A stretch of 64,000 bases of DNA. Origin: Leptotrichia sp. oral taxon 223. Lineage in GTDB: Bacteria; Fusobacteriota; Fusobacteriia; Fusobacteriales; Leptotrichiaceae. Both the position numbers and the translations under genes were made by a program. The stretch lies in assembly GCF_013394795.1 (NCBI RefSeq), contig NZ_JABXYU010000001.1, positions 558,001 through 622,000 of the forward strand, given 5' to 3'. Below the pieces are notes generated by a model that did no database searches, had not been told where the DNA came from, and saw only the letters and a list, made by a program, of their open reading frames with translations. Of this stretch, positions 33,500-42,473 are shown piece after piece; the stretch's first letter is position 1; each line of letters starts with the position of its first letter.

Positions 33500-34699
33500 A
33501 TGAAAAAAAGATTTTTTTTAGTTGGAATTTTTACAATGCTTCTTTTGTGTTGCGTTTTTTTGAATGCGGCTGTGAAAAAAAGAGTCGCTGTAAGCACTAA
33601 TTTGAATGGAACTTCGTGGAAATTGACAGAAATCAGGAAAAATGGACGAAATTCCCGTATTTCAGAAAACACAAATATTACGATTAATTTTTCAAAAAAT
33701 AAGATTAATGGATCTGGTGGAATTAACGGATATTCAGGAAGTTATAAAATTAACAGAAATTCCACTCTTTCTGCCACAGTAACTTCAACTTTGATGGGAG
33801 GTTCTTTAGATTTAATGAACCTCGAACAGGATTTCTTTGATATTCTGCAATCCAACCCTATAATTAAGTACAGCAAGGATACTTTAACTCTAACTAACAA
33901 GGATGGAGATATTTGGACTTTTAAAAATCCAAACACAGTTAATCAGAAAGACAAGGATTCACTTCCTCTTTCAAATTTAAATGGAACTTCATGGAAATTA
34001 ACTCAAATTAAGAAAAATAGATGGAATTCTTATATTTCAGAAAACACAAATGTTACGATTAATTTTTCAAAAAATAAGATTAATGGATCTGGTGGAATTA
34101 ACGGATATTCAGGAAGTTATAAAATTAACAGAAATTCCACTCTTTCTGCCACAGTAACTTCAACTTTGATGGGAGGTTCTTTAGATTTAATGAACCTCGA
34201 ACAGGATTTCTTTGATATTCTGCAATCCAACCCTATGATTAAGTACAGCAAGGATACTTTAACTTTAACTAACAAGGATGGAGATATTTGGACTTTTAAA
34301 AATCCAAATACAGTTAATCAGAAAGACAAGGACTCACTTTCTCTTTTAAATTTGAAAAAAAAATTATTGAATACTAGCTGGAAACTTGTTGATATTTCTG
34401 ACACAAAAATGAGAAAAATATTGACAACAAATGAAATAAGAATTACTCTTAATTTTTCAGAAGACAGAATACACGGCGATTCAGGAGTAAACAACTATTT
34501 TTCAAATTATATAATGACATCAGATAATATTATGGTTGGACCTATCGGCTCTACAAAAATGGCAGGACCAGATAACTTTATGAAACTTGAAAGCCAGTAT
34601 TTGAATATTTTGCAAAATTCAAAAAAGATTAAATTAGATAATAATCGTTTGATTTTTATGACAGATGATGGAAAAACATTGACATTTAAAGAAATGTAG
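33500..34699 (+). CDS. Secreted protein with three META (HslJ-like) domains
   Basis: A 399-residue protein with an N-terminal signal segment (MKKRFFLVGIFTMLLLCCVF). Three META domains follow at about residues 34-150, 159-275 and 290-398. Each has the family pattern (L-N-G-T-S-W-K-L, then INFS-K-NKINGSGGINGYSGSY and a C-terminal LTLTNKDG). The first two are nearly identical, including DNA, while the third is diverged (LLNTSWKLVDISDTKMRKIL). META proteins include HslJ, linked to heat stress and novobiocin resistance. Cysteines CC at 17-18 lie inside the hydrophobic core, so a lipobox is doubtful. The periplasmic role is unknown. Confidence 0.85.
   Translation: MKKRFFLVGIFTMLLLCCVFLNAAVKKRVAVSTNLNGTSWKLTEIRKNGRNSRISENTNITINFSKNKINGSGGINGYSGSYKINRNSTLSATVTSTLMGGSLDLMNLEQDFFDILQSNPIIKYSKDTLTLTNKDGDIWTFKNPNTVNQKDKDSLPLSNLNGTSWKLTQIKKNRWNSYISENTNVTINFSKNKINGSGGINGYSGSYKINRNSTLSATVTSTLMGGSLDLMNLEQDFFDILQSNPMIKYSKDTLTLTNKDGDIWTFKNPNTVNQKDKDSLSLLNLKKKLLNTSWKLVDISDTKMRKILTTNEIRITLNFSEDRIHGDSGVNNYFSNYIMTSDNIMVGPIGSTKMAGPDNFMKLESQYLNILQNSKKIKLDNNRLIFMTDDGKTLTFKEM
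33599..34348 (+). repeat. 375-bp tandem direct repeat inside the META gene
   Basis: Two units (33599-33973 and 33974-34348) of exactly 125 codons each. From about 33681 and 34056 onward they are almost base-identical for more than 250 bases. The differences cluster in the first 80 bases of each unit, which points to a recent duplication or gene conversion. Confidence 0.93.
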
Positions 34700-34712
34700 T
34701 AATTTCATGTTT

Positions 34713-34787
34713 GTGCTATTTACTTGTAACTTATATTTTTTATCTGGAATGAAAAAATATCCGTTATGAGATAAATAGCACTTTTTT
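34713..34787 (+). terminator. Long hairpin terminator after the META gene
   Basis: GTGCTATTTA (34713-34722) pairs with TAAATAGCAC (34772-34781), and inner ATATTTTTT pairs with AAAAAATAT. CTTTTTTATTT follows the stem. Confidence 0.75.
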
Positions 34788-34809
34788 ATTTCATTTTATT
34801 TTCTAATTT

Positions 34810-36012
<1,203 letters not shown>

Positions 36013-36022
36013 TTAAATTCCA

Positions 36023-36784
36023 TTACATTCCATAAATTTTCTTAGCATTTTCAGTAGTTACTTTAATAACTTGCTCTACTGAAATTTCCTTAATTCTAGC
36101 CACTTCTTCTGCTACATATTTTGTATAAACTGGCTCATTCCGTTTCCCTCGAAAAGGTACAGGTGTCAAATACGGACAATCTGTTTCCAGAACAATTTTT
36201 TCCAAAGGCAATTCTTTCACAAGCTCCTTTGTCTTTTTATTATTTTTAAACGTCAAAGTACCACCGATTCCCAAGTAATACCTATCTAAAAATGGCTTTG
36301 CCGCTTCTAAAGAACCTGGATAGCAGTGCAAAATCCCGCCAACATTTTTATAATCCTTCAAAACATCAAGTGTATCCTGCAAAGCCTCTCTTGTATGGAT
36401 AACAACTGGTTTTTTTACCCTTTCTGCAAGTTCCATCTGCTTTCTAAATCCAGCAATCTGAACATCCTTCGGATCCTCCATCCAGTGATAATCCAACCCA
36501 ATTTCTCCAATTGCAACAACCTTTTTCTCAGTCAATGCCAATCTTTCCAGTTCTTTTTCCACTTCATCATTATATTTTTTTATATCCACAGGATGAACTC
36601 CAATTACCGCATTCACAAACGAATATCTATTCGCAAGCTCAATGCTTTTAAGCGAACTTTCCAAATCAAACCCAATGCTTACAATCCCCTCCAGCTCATC
36701 TTCAATCCTTTTCATCACATCATCAAAGTCATCTTCAAACTGCTCATCATAAATGTGTGTATGCGTATCAATTATTTTACTCAT
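36023..36784 (-). CDS. tatD: TatD-family metal-dependent DNase/hydrolase
   Basis: A 253-residue TIM-barrel hydrolase. Metal-binding motifs: IDTHTHIYDEQFEDDFD at the start, IGEIGLDYHW, PVVIHTREA, HCYPGS and the C-terminal ETDCPYLTPVPFRGKRNEP. Members act as 3'-5' exonucleases or quality-control deacylases; this one is the YcfH/YabD type common in low-GC bacteria. It lies 31 bases upstream of tgt on the same strand, so both are probably cotranscribed, consistent with nucleic-acid-related roles. Confidence 0.93.
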   Translation of the reverse strand: MSKIIDTHTHIYDEQFEDDFDDVMKRIEDELEGIVSIGFDLESSLKSIELANRYSFVNAVIGVHPVDIKKYNDEVEKELERLALTEKKVVAIGEIGLDYHWMEDPKDVQIAGFRKQMELAERVKKPVVIHTREALQDTLDVLKDYKNVGGILHCYPGSLEAAKPFLDRYYLGIGGTLTFKNNKKTKELVKELPLEKIVLETDCPYLTPVPFRGKRNEPVYTKYVAEEVARIKEISVEQVIKVTTENAKKIYGM

Positions 36785-36840
36785 TTTAATAAGATAAAGT
36801 TATTCCAAAATTTCAGAATAACTTCATTTCCTTTCTAAAT

Positions 36841-37275
36841 TTATTTCAATTTTTCATATCTTTTAGATAATTCAATCGCTCTGCCTTTAGTCGAGTTAAT
36901 CAATGATTGTGTATATTCCAAGCCATAACCTGTTCCACAAAGTTTTTTTCCATTTACAGTTCCACAAAATTTATCTGCCGCATCTTTTGCCACTCTTTCT
37001 TTTCTTTTTATCCATGCTCTTTCTTCATTTCTAAGTTTTAATTGTTCTTTTTTTGACAATTTTGACATTAATAACTTATAAACTTCATTTAACTCATTAT
37101 CCCAGCTCTCCAAAATAACCGAAGATGCTTCTTTCATTTCAGCGTTACTTCCTCCAAAAGAATCCTCTACACTTTTCTCTTTAGTTTCCATTCTATTAAT
37201 CATATCACTCGTATAACCAGCAAAACTGATAACTGAAACCATCAAACTTGCAACCAAAAGCATTACTTTTTTCAT
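36841..37275 (-). CDS. LprI-like lysozyme-inhibitor domain protein (DUF1311)
   Basis: A secreted protein of 144 residues. The ATG at 37275 has AAAAGGAGAG upstream and opens a clear signal peptide (MKKVMLLVASLMVSVISFAG); the longer frame to 37398 overlaps the next gene and is spurious. The mature part has the LprI pattern: SWDNELNEVYKLLMSKLSKK, EERAWIKRKERVAKDAA, CGTVNGKKLCGTGYGLEYTQ and a final ELSKRYEKL. Two cysteines could form a disulfide. LprI homologues inhibit lysozyme or are uncharacterised. Periplasmic location is predicted. Confidence 0.82.
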   Translation of the reverse strand: MKKVMLLVASLMVSVISFAGYTSDMINRMETKEKSVEDSFGGSNAEMKEASSVILESWDNELNEVYKLLMSKLSKKEQLKLRNEERAWIKRKERVAKDAADKFCGTVNGKKLCGTGYGLEYTQSLINSTKGRAIELSKRYEKLK

Positions 37276-37336
37276 AAAAAATCTCTCCTTTTTATTTTCA
37301 GAATCAAAGTTAAAATTATAATCTTTCACTTTTATT

Positions 37337-37879
37337 TTACTCCACTGCGATTCCATTTTCCCTAAATTTATCCAGTAATTCCTCATCACAGCAAGCAATA
37401 AAAATCACTTTTTTCAAATTTTTTAATTTTTCAAACCCTTTTACACTATGTGTTTGAAATAAATAATCTTCTCCATCCCAATTTGGACAAAGAATACCAT
37501 AAATTTCAAGCCCACCATCAAAACAAATTTCATCTACTTTTTCCAAGTCCTCTGCCGTCAATTTCACATTTTCCAAAAATTTTAAAATCGGCTCAACTAT
37601 AACAGGATTAATAAAATTTCCTATTTCAAAAACATAATCATCATATTTTTCTTCTAATTTTTCAGTCAATTTTTCAAATTCTTCAACAAAACTTGCATTT
37701 TTCCCAAGCAAAGTTTCCAAAACAACCAGCTTAAATCTAAAATCTTCAAACATTCCACTTTTATCAACCATTTCGTAATCGTTAGGATAAAATTTTCCAA
37801 AATCCTCTTCTTCAAATTCATCTATTTCCGATTTTTTCACAAACTCTTCAATATTTTCCTCTTTTAAAATGTAAGGCAT
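37337..37879 (-). CDS. DUF6892-like acidic protein
   Basis: A 180-residue acidic cytoplasmic protein. The ATG at 37879 has GAGGAG 6 bases upstream; the frame extends to an ATG at 37897 without a good site. Residues such as FRFKLVVLETLL, the mid region VEPILKFLENVKLTAEDLEK, and FDGGLEIYGILCPNWDGEDY followed by LKNLKKV recall DUF6892 proteins, often found as immunity-like or polymorphic toxin-associated accessory genes. That match is from memory and is moderate. It lies just upstream of the LprI-like gene. Confidence 0.6.
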   Translation of the reverse strand: MPYILKEENIEEFVKKSEIDEFEEEDFGKFYPNDYEMVDKSGMFEDFRFKLVVLETLLGKNASFVEEFEKLTEKLEEKYDDYVFEIGNFINPVIVEPILKFLENVKLTAEDLEKVDEICFDGGLEIYGILCPNWDGEDYLFQTHSVKGFEKLKNLKKVIFIACCDEELLDKFRENGIAVE

Positions 37880-37990
37880 TTCTTTCTCCTCGTTCATTAA
37901 TTATTAAATCGTAAATCCATTAAAATTCTTTATTTTGAGTTATTTATTTCCATAATACTTACAATTAAATGAAATTCAATTCGAATTTAA

Positions 37991-38044
37991 GATGTGCCTG
38001 AAAACAATCAAAATAAAATTATTAAGAATATTTTAAGACACATC
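37991..38044. repeat. Inverted repeat after luxS
   Basis: GATGTGCCTGAAAA (37991-38004) pairs with TTTTAAGACACATC (38031-38044) with two mismatches. It lies 16 bases after the luxS stop but lacks a T-tract, so it may protect the transcript end rather than terminate. Confidence 0.45.
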
Positions 38045-38059
38045 CAAATATTTATATTC

Positions 38060-38539
38060 TTACTCAGGATAATTTAAATTTTCCTCTCCTAAATTCTCTA
38101 GCGTTTCCTCCAAATATTTCTTAGCCTCAAAATTAGCCATTGGCAAGTTTTGATCCAAGTAATTTCCACATTCAATTGCAGTCGCTCCAGGAACTGCTCC
38201 TTTAAATTCTGCCATAAACTTGTAAAGTTCCTTCATTAAATCAACAATGTCCTTTGATTCCAATTTTCCTTTCAAAATTACATAAAATCCAGTTCTACAA
38301 CCCATTGGTCCGAAATATACAATTTCATCTTTCCAAGTTGGATGATTTCTCAAAAATGTTGCTCCTAAATGTTCCATTGTGTGAAGTTCTGCGATATTTA
38401 TTACTGGTTCCCTGTTTGGCAATTTCATTCTAACATCAAAAGTTGTGATGTAATTTCCGTTAATTTCGTCAATTCTTGACACATAGATTCCTCTGTTTAA
38501 TTTTTTATGATCTACTGTAAAACTTGCTATTTTTTCCAT
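38060..38539 (-). CDS. luxS: S-ribosylhomocysteine lyase
   Basis: LuxS cleaves S-ribosylhomocysteine to homocysteine and DPD, the precursor of autoinducer-2. The 159 residues start at the ATG at 38539 (AAGGAAG 8 bases upstream; a GTG at 38548 overlaps it). The zinc ligands are in ELHTMEHLGATFLRNH, the catalytic cysteine in GPMGCRTGFY, and the third ligand in AIECGNY. mtnN (Pfs) is not adjacent. It lies 58 bases after ddl stops on the same strand. Confidence 0.97.
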   Translation of the reverse strand: MEKIASFTVDHKKLNRGIYVSRIDEINGNYITTFDVRMKLPNREPVINIAELHTMEHLGATFLRNHPTWKDEIVYFGPMGCRTGFYVILKGKLESKDIVDLMKELYKFMAEFKGAVPGATAIECGNYLDQNLPMANFEAKKYLEETLENLGEENLNYPE

Positions 38540-38597
38540 ATTTTTCACTTCCTTTTCGCATTTTTATTTTCTGTATTTTTTAAAATTCTTAATTTAT

Positions 38598-39524
38598 TTA
38601 TCTTTCCACTTTTATTGAAGATTCTATTAATAAGTCCAATGTTTGTGCGTAATTATAACCTTTTGAAGCTGTACTTTTTGGCAATAAGCTGGCAGATGTC
38701 ATTCCTGGTGATGTGTTTACTTCCATAAAATACGGTGTTTCTTCATTTACCACCATAAAATCTATTCTTGCAAATCCTTCACATTTTAGTCCGTAATAAC
38801 TGTCTTTTGCAAATTTATTGATTTCAGCCTGTACTTTTTCAGGAAATTCAAATACATATTCATTTGCTCCGCCTTTTGCATATTTTGATTCATAATCAAA
38901 ATAATCTCCTGCAAGGGCCTCAATTCTTATTGTTGGAAAAACTTCCCCATCAATCACAGGCACACTGATTTCCACACCATGCAGGACTTCCTCAATCAAA
39001 GCCTCTTTATCCATTCCAAAAACAAGTTCCAGTCCTTTTTCAAGTTCTTCCTGATTTTCCACAAAACTTACTCCAATGCTCGAACCACCACTATTAGGCT
39101 TTACTACAACACGATTTCCTAATTCTTTTTTTATTGTTTCAAAGTCAACTGTTTCACCTACACGTACACTTTTCCATTTTGCAATTCTAACTCCGTATCC
39201 AGCCACAATTCTTTTTGAAAATTCCTTATCCATACAAACTGCACTTGACATCACTCCAGGTCCGCTGTAAGCCACTCCCAGACTTTGCAAAATCGCCTGT
39301 ATTCTCCCATCTTCCCCAAATACACCGTGTAAAGCAATATAAACAAAATCCAGATTCAAGTCTTTTACTTTTTCAAAAACTTCCTTTTCTGAATCAATCA
39401 CAATATCAAAAACCTCATATTTATCTCTATTCAAGTTTGCTACAATTTCACTTCCTGTCTTTAAAGAAACTTCCCTTTCAGTTGAAACTCCCCCACGTAT
39501 TACTCCTACTCTTAATTTTGACAT
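38598..39524 (-). CDS. ddl: D-alanine-D-alanine ligase
   Basis: Ddl forms D-Ala-D-Ala for peptidoglycan precursors. It is an ATP-grasp enzyme of 308 residues with GGVSTEREVSLKTG, YIALHGVFGEDGRIQ, VVKPNSGGSSIGVS, FARIDFMV and the C-terminal EVNTSPGMTSASLLPKSTAS. The tyrosine-serine contact region at the SLLPKSTA loop fits a D-Ala rather than D-lactate ligase. It lies between hslO and luxS. Confidence 0.97.
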   Translation of the reverse strand: MSKLRVGVIRGGVSTEREVSLKTGSEIVANLNRDKYEVFDIVIDSEKEVFEKVKDLNLDFVYIALHGVFGEDGRIQAILQSLGVAYSGPGVMSSAVCMDKEFSKRIVAGYGVRIAKWKSVRVGETVDFETIKKELGNRVVVKPNSGGSSIGVSFVENQEELEKGLELVFGMDKEALIEEVLHGVEISVPVIDGEVFPTIRIEALAGDYFDYESKYAKGGANEYVFEFPEKVQAEINKFAKDSYYGLKCEGFARIDFMVVNEETPYFMEVNTSPGMTSASLLPKSTASKGYNYAQTLDLLIESSIKVER

Positions 39525-39609
39525 TTTCTCTTCCTTTCCAGTTTTTTTATTATTACTTTTACAATTATCTAAAATCGTTTAAACCTATATAATTCCAAGC
39601 AAATCTATT

Positions 39610-40548
39610 TTATAAATTTTTAAAATCTTCTTTTTCAAAATCATATTTTTTACCGCAAAAATGGCATTCCACCTGAATTTTGCCTTCCTCTTCCAGAATT
39701 TTATCAATTTCTTCTTTTCCAAGCGTGATTAATCCCTTGTAAAATTTCTCTTTAGTGCAATTACATTTATACTCCAGCTCTGATTTTTCCAAAATTTCAA
39801 AATCTTCCACATAAACTTTTTTATGAGCACCATCAACATCTGTCTCTTCCTCAAATACCGAAATATCCTCATAAAGCAGTTCCACAATCTGCTCAAGGCT
39901 CATTCCACCTTCCAGAAGTTCTGTAATCGTCCTAATCTGCTGTAATTTATTTTCCAGTTTGTCAATAAATCCGTCTTCCACACCTGGCAACAACTGTATC
40001 AAATATCCTCCAGCCCTTTTTATTTCTCCATTTTCATCTAGTTTTACACCAAGTGCGACAACTGATTTTATCTGCTCTGATAAAAGAAAATAATGAGCAA
40101 TTATATTTGCAATATCCTCTTCATTTATTTTTGTAACGCCAGAAAATGGATCACGTAGTCCCAAGTCCTTTATAACCTGCATTGTCCCATTTCCAATAAA
40201 TCTCACTTGCCCAGTTTCATCTTTTATAAAATTTCCATTCTCGTCAATTATCTGATGAAATTTCTCTTCAGGATTCCCAATATAACCTTTCACTTCCCCT
40301 TTCATATTTCCAGTTGCAAGCATATTTCCATAAGGTCCATCCCCATCTACTTTAACTGTCACCAAATCCTTCTCATTTTTCAAATCTTTCCCCATCATAG
40401 CCGTCGCTGTCAATAGTTTCCCAAAAACAGTAACTGCTATTGGATCAAGTCCGTGTACTTTCTTTGCCTCTTTTACAAGTTCTGTAGTATCACAAACAAA
40501 AAACCTGGCACATTTACTTGTTCCTCTAATTATTTCTGATTTTCTCAT
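39610..40548 (-). CDS. hslO: Hsp33 redox-regulated chaperone
   Basis: Hsp33 is a holdase activated by oxidation. The 312 residues carry RGTSKCARFFVCDTTELVKEA at the N-terminus, the DGDGPYGNMLATGN core, and the redox zinc switch as CNC (in YKCNCTKEKF) and CHFC (in VECHFCGKKY), i.e. CxC with CxxC. All four cysteines are present, so the switch is intact. In an anaerobe it indicates a need to survive oxidant exposure. Confidence 0.95.
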   Translation of the reverse strand: MRKSEIIRGTSKCARFFVCDTTELVKEAKKVHGLDPIAVTVFGKLLTATAMMGKDLKNEKDLVTVKVDGDGPYGNMLATGNMKGEVKGYIGNPEEKFHQIIDENGNFIKDETGQVRFIGNGTMQVIKDLGLRDPFSGVTKINEEDIANIIAHYFLLSEQIKSVVALGVKLDENGEIKRAGGYLIQLLPGVEDGFIDKLENKLQQIRTITELLEGGMSLEQIVELLYEDISVFEEETDVDGAHKKVYVEDFEILEKSELEYKCNCTKEKFYKGLITLGKEEIDKILEEEGKIQVECHFCGKKYDFEKEDFKNL

Positions 40549-40730
40549 ATTTTTCTAACATCCTTCTTTATTTTAAAATTATAATTATTCTACTCAAAAC
40601 CAAATTAACTTAATTTTATAAGTCCAATTTCAATTTGATTCAAGCATATTTTTAAAAATCACATTACTAGAATATCACATTCTATACAAAAAAACAAGAT
40701 AATTCATTTCTTAAATCAAATAGAAAACCA

Positions 40731-40768
40731 AAAAAATACCACCGTCCAAATCAACAGCAGTATTTTTT
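40731..40768 (-). terminator. Terminator of the GNAT/antitoxin-like operon
   Basis: On the minus strand AATACTGCTGT pairs with ACGGTGGTATT (G-U pairs included) and ends in TTTTTTT, 8 bases after the GNAT stop. Confidence 0.88.
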
Positions 40769-40775
40769 ATTCCAA

Positions 40776-41363
40776 TCAATTTTTTCTATCCAATTTCATC
40801 ATCATAACAACCAATCCGTCTTTAGAAATAAAATTATCTATCTTCTCAAAACCAAATTTTTTATAAAAATCTATAAGTTTCTCCGAATTTCTACATTCCA
40901 ACCAGACATATTTTGCATTTATCAATTCTTTTGCCTCCAGCAATAACTCAAAAGCAAGTGATAATAAAAAATTCCCTTTTATTTGTTCACTTTCTGATAA
41001 ATTAAAATTTTTCCCTAATTGTCCTAATAAATAACTGTTTACTAAGTAAAATCCATTACCAACCTTTTGTCCACTTTGTATTAATTTCTTTTGTTTACTA
41101 TTACTTAAATTTTCAAATCTTTCATTTGGTAATATTAAACTTTTATTTGCTACTGAAAAATAACCTAATAAAGTATCATTATTATCAAAAATTAAATGCG
41201 TTGTTGAAATAGAACTTTTCTCAAAAAATATTGCTTTATTATGTAAAAAATCTTCTACATTATTATTTTCTCTACTACTAAATGTATTTAAAATTTTTTC
41301 TCTTATATATTCTTCTGTATCGTATTTCAACAAATCATTTATTGACAGTCTTGATATTTTCAT
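40776..41363 (-). CDS. GNAT-family acetyltransferase, possible toxin
   Basis: A 195-residue Gcn5-related acetyltransferase. The C-terminal half shows YLVNSYLLGQLGKNF, a degenerate acetyl-CoA loop (QIKGNFLLSLAFELLLEA), and YVWLECRNSEKLIDFYKKFGFEKI, the usual beta4-alpha3 to FYxxxGF pattern. The position of LLGQLGKN before the loop parallels TacT/AtaT-type toxins that acetylate aminoacyl-tRNA. Its ATG overlaps the stop of a 55-residue gene (ATGA), the typical antitoxin-toxin coupling. The canonical R/Q-x-x-G-x-G/A loop is weak here, so activity is uncertain. Confidence 0.75.
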   Translation of the reverse strand: MKISRLSINDLLKYDTEEYIREKILNTFSSRENNNVEDFLHNKAIFFEKSSISTTHLIFDNNDTLLGYFSVANKSLILPNERFENLSNSKQKKLIQSGQKVGNGFYLVNSYLLGQLGKNFNLSESEQIKGNFLLSLAFELLLEAKELINAKYVWLECRNSEKLIDFYKKFGFEKIDNFISKDGLVVMMMKLDRKN

Positions 41364-41527
41364 CTTTTTTTATCCAATATCCTTCTAATTCTTTTTTCAT
41401 CTGTTATTTTTTCAGCTTTCACACCAGTCAATTTTGGTTTTCTATCATTCTCCAATGCTTTTATTAAACCATCTATTTCCTTCTCAGTTTTAAACTCTGG
41501 CAATCTTAAAAAACTTGATGTAGCCAT
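41360..41527 (-). CDS. 55-residue antitoxin-like protein upstream of the GNAT gene
   Basis: A short gene with its own consensus promoter and a strong GGGAGGAAC site, ending in the ATGA overlap with the GNAT start. The peptide begins MATSSFLRLPEFKTEKEIDG, continues as an amphipathic helix (LIKALENDRKPKLTG) and ends in a basic tail (KRIRRILDKKR). It is not the ribbon-helix-helix DUF1778 antitoxin usually paired with GNAT toxins. I recall similar small proteins starting MATSxF beside acetyltransferases in Clostridia. The antitoxin role is inferred from gene order and coupling. Confidence 0.72.
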   Translation of the reverse strand: MATSSFLRLPEFKTEKEIDGLIKALENDRKPKLTGVKAEKITDEKRIRRILDKKR

Positions 41528-41562
41528 TACAGTTCCTCCCTTTTTTATTTTTTTACACTACA

Positions 41563-41591
41563 ATTATACAATAAAAATATTTAAAAATCAA
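41563..41591 (-). promoter_or_regulatory. Promoter of the GNAT/antitoxin-like operon
   Basis: Minus-strand TTGATT (41591-41586), 17-base spacer, TATAAT (41568-41563). The transcript start lies about 30 bases from the small gene. Confidence 0.85.
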
Positions 41592-41637
41592 CTTTTTTTA
41601 ATTTTTTTTTAATTAATTTGAAAAATTCCTGTAAATA

Positions 41638-41683
41638 AAAAACAACCAAACTTCACTTTACAAGTAAAAGAATGATTGTTTTA
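41638..41683 (-). terminator. Terminator of the lipoprotein gene
   Basis: On the minus strand AACAATCA pairs with TGGTTGTT around an inner TTTAC/GTAAA pair and runs into TTTTTTATTT. Confidence 0.75.
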
Positions 41684-41702
41684 TTTATTACTTTAAACTA
41701 TT

Positions 41703-42347
41703 TTATTTATTTTGGTTTCTAAGTTCTTCGGGTTTTTGTGATAGTCCAGTTGATGGCCCTGTTTCCGGTAATTCTACAGCTGTTTCTTCTTCTGTTCCAC
41801 CAAGTGTGTTCAAGTTTGATAATGTTGTGTTTAATTTACCAAGTAATACGTCGATATTTTCTGCTGTTAAAACTATTTTTTCTCCATTGGCTGTTTTCTT
41901 GACTACAAATTTTGTGACATTTTTTGATTTTGGCTTGTCTTTTGCCTCAAGTTCCTCTTTAAATCTGTCATCAACTGACATTGAATGAGAACCATTTCCT
42001 GAAAAAGTTTCCTGCGTCATTTTTTTGAAGACTTGTAAAAATATTTTTTCAACATCCACATTTGTTACTTCCACAGTTACAATCGTTGTTTCATCATCCT
42101 GTTTTTCTGTTTTAACAATCTTATATTCAAGATTTTTTAATAATGTCTTGAAAAGCAGTTCTTGAATCTTGTTGTTATATTTAACATCCAAGTTCCCCTC
42201 AAAACTGTCATCCATTGCATATTTTGCCGCCTCTTTCATTTTTTCAGCTTTTACATTGTCAATAAACTTTGATACTGTCTTATCAGGCCCTGATCCGCAG
42301 CTGACTATGCACAAAAGCATAAGGATACCTAAAAGTATTTTTTTCAT
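41703..42347 (-). CDS. Lipoprotein with DUF4878/NTF2-like domain
   Basis: A 214-residue lipoprotein. The signal MKKILLGILMLLCIVSCGSG has a lipobox with Cys17. The following domain starts PDKTVSKFIDNVKAEKMKEAAKY and contains alternating beta segments (YKIVKTEKQ and TIVTVEVTNVDV), the layout of DUF4878-type cystatin/NTF2-like lipoproteins. The C-terminus is Pro/Ser/Glu-rich and polar. It probably sits in the inner leaflet of the outer membrane or the outer leaflet of the inner membrane after Lgt processing. Function unknown. It has its own promoter. Confidence 0.82.
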   Translation of the reverse strand: MKKILLGILMLLCIVSCGSGPDKTVSKFIDNVKAEKMKEAAKYAMDDSFEGNLDVKYNNKIQELLFKTLLKNLEYKIVKTEKQDDETTIVTVEVTNVDVEKIFLQVFKKMTQETFSGNGSHSMSVDDRFKEELEAKDKPKSKNVTKFVVKKTANGEKIVLTAENIDVLLGKLNTTLSNLNTLGGTEEETAVELPETGPSTGLSQKPEELRNQNK

Positions 42348-42398
42348 CTATAACTCCCTTCTCTCTCTATTTATAATATTTTTTATTATCTGTTATTT

Positions 42399-42427
42399 AT
42401 TCTACATCATTTGAATTAATAAGTCAA
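42399..42427 (-). promoter_or_regulatory. Promoter of the lipoprotein gene
   Basis: Minus-strand TTGACT (42427-42422), 17-base spacer, TAGAAT (42404-42399). Confidence 0.8.
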
Positions 42428-42473
42428 GGAAGTTTTAAAATTTCACAACTTTGATGTGCAAAATTTTATATTT

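Noticed and set aside
33599-34348. Direct repeats considered as a CRISPR-like or satellite array
   Set aside because: The repeat unit is an in-frame protein domain of 125 codons; there are no short repeats with unique spacers.
37276-37398. N-terminal extension of the LprI-like protein
   Set aside because: It overlaps the neighbouring DUF6892-like gene, while a strong ribosome site and a signal peptide mark the start at 37275.
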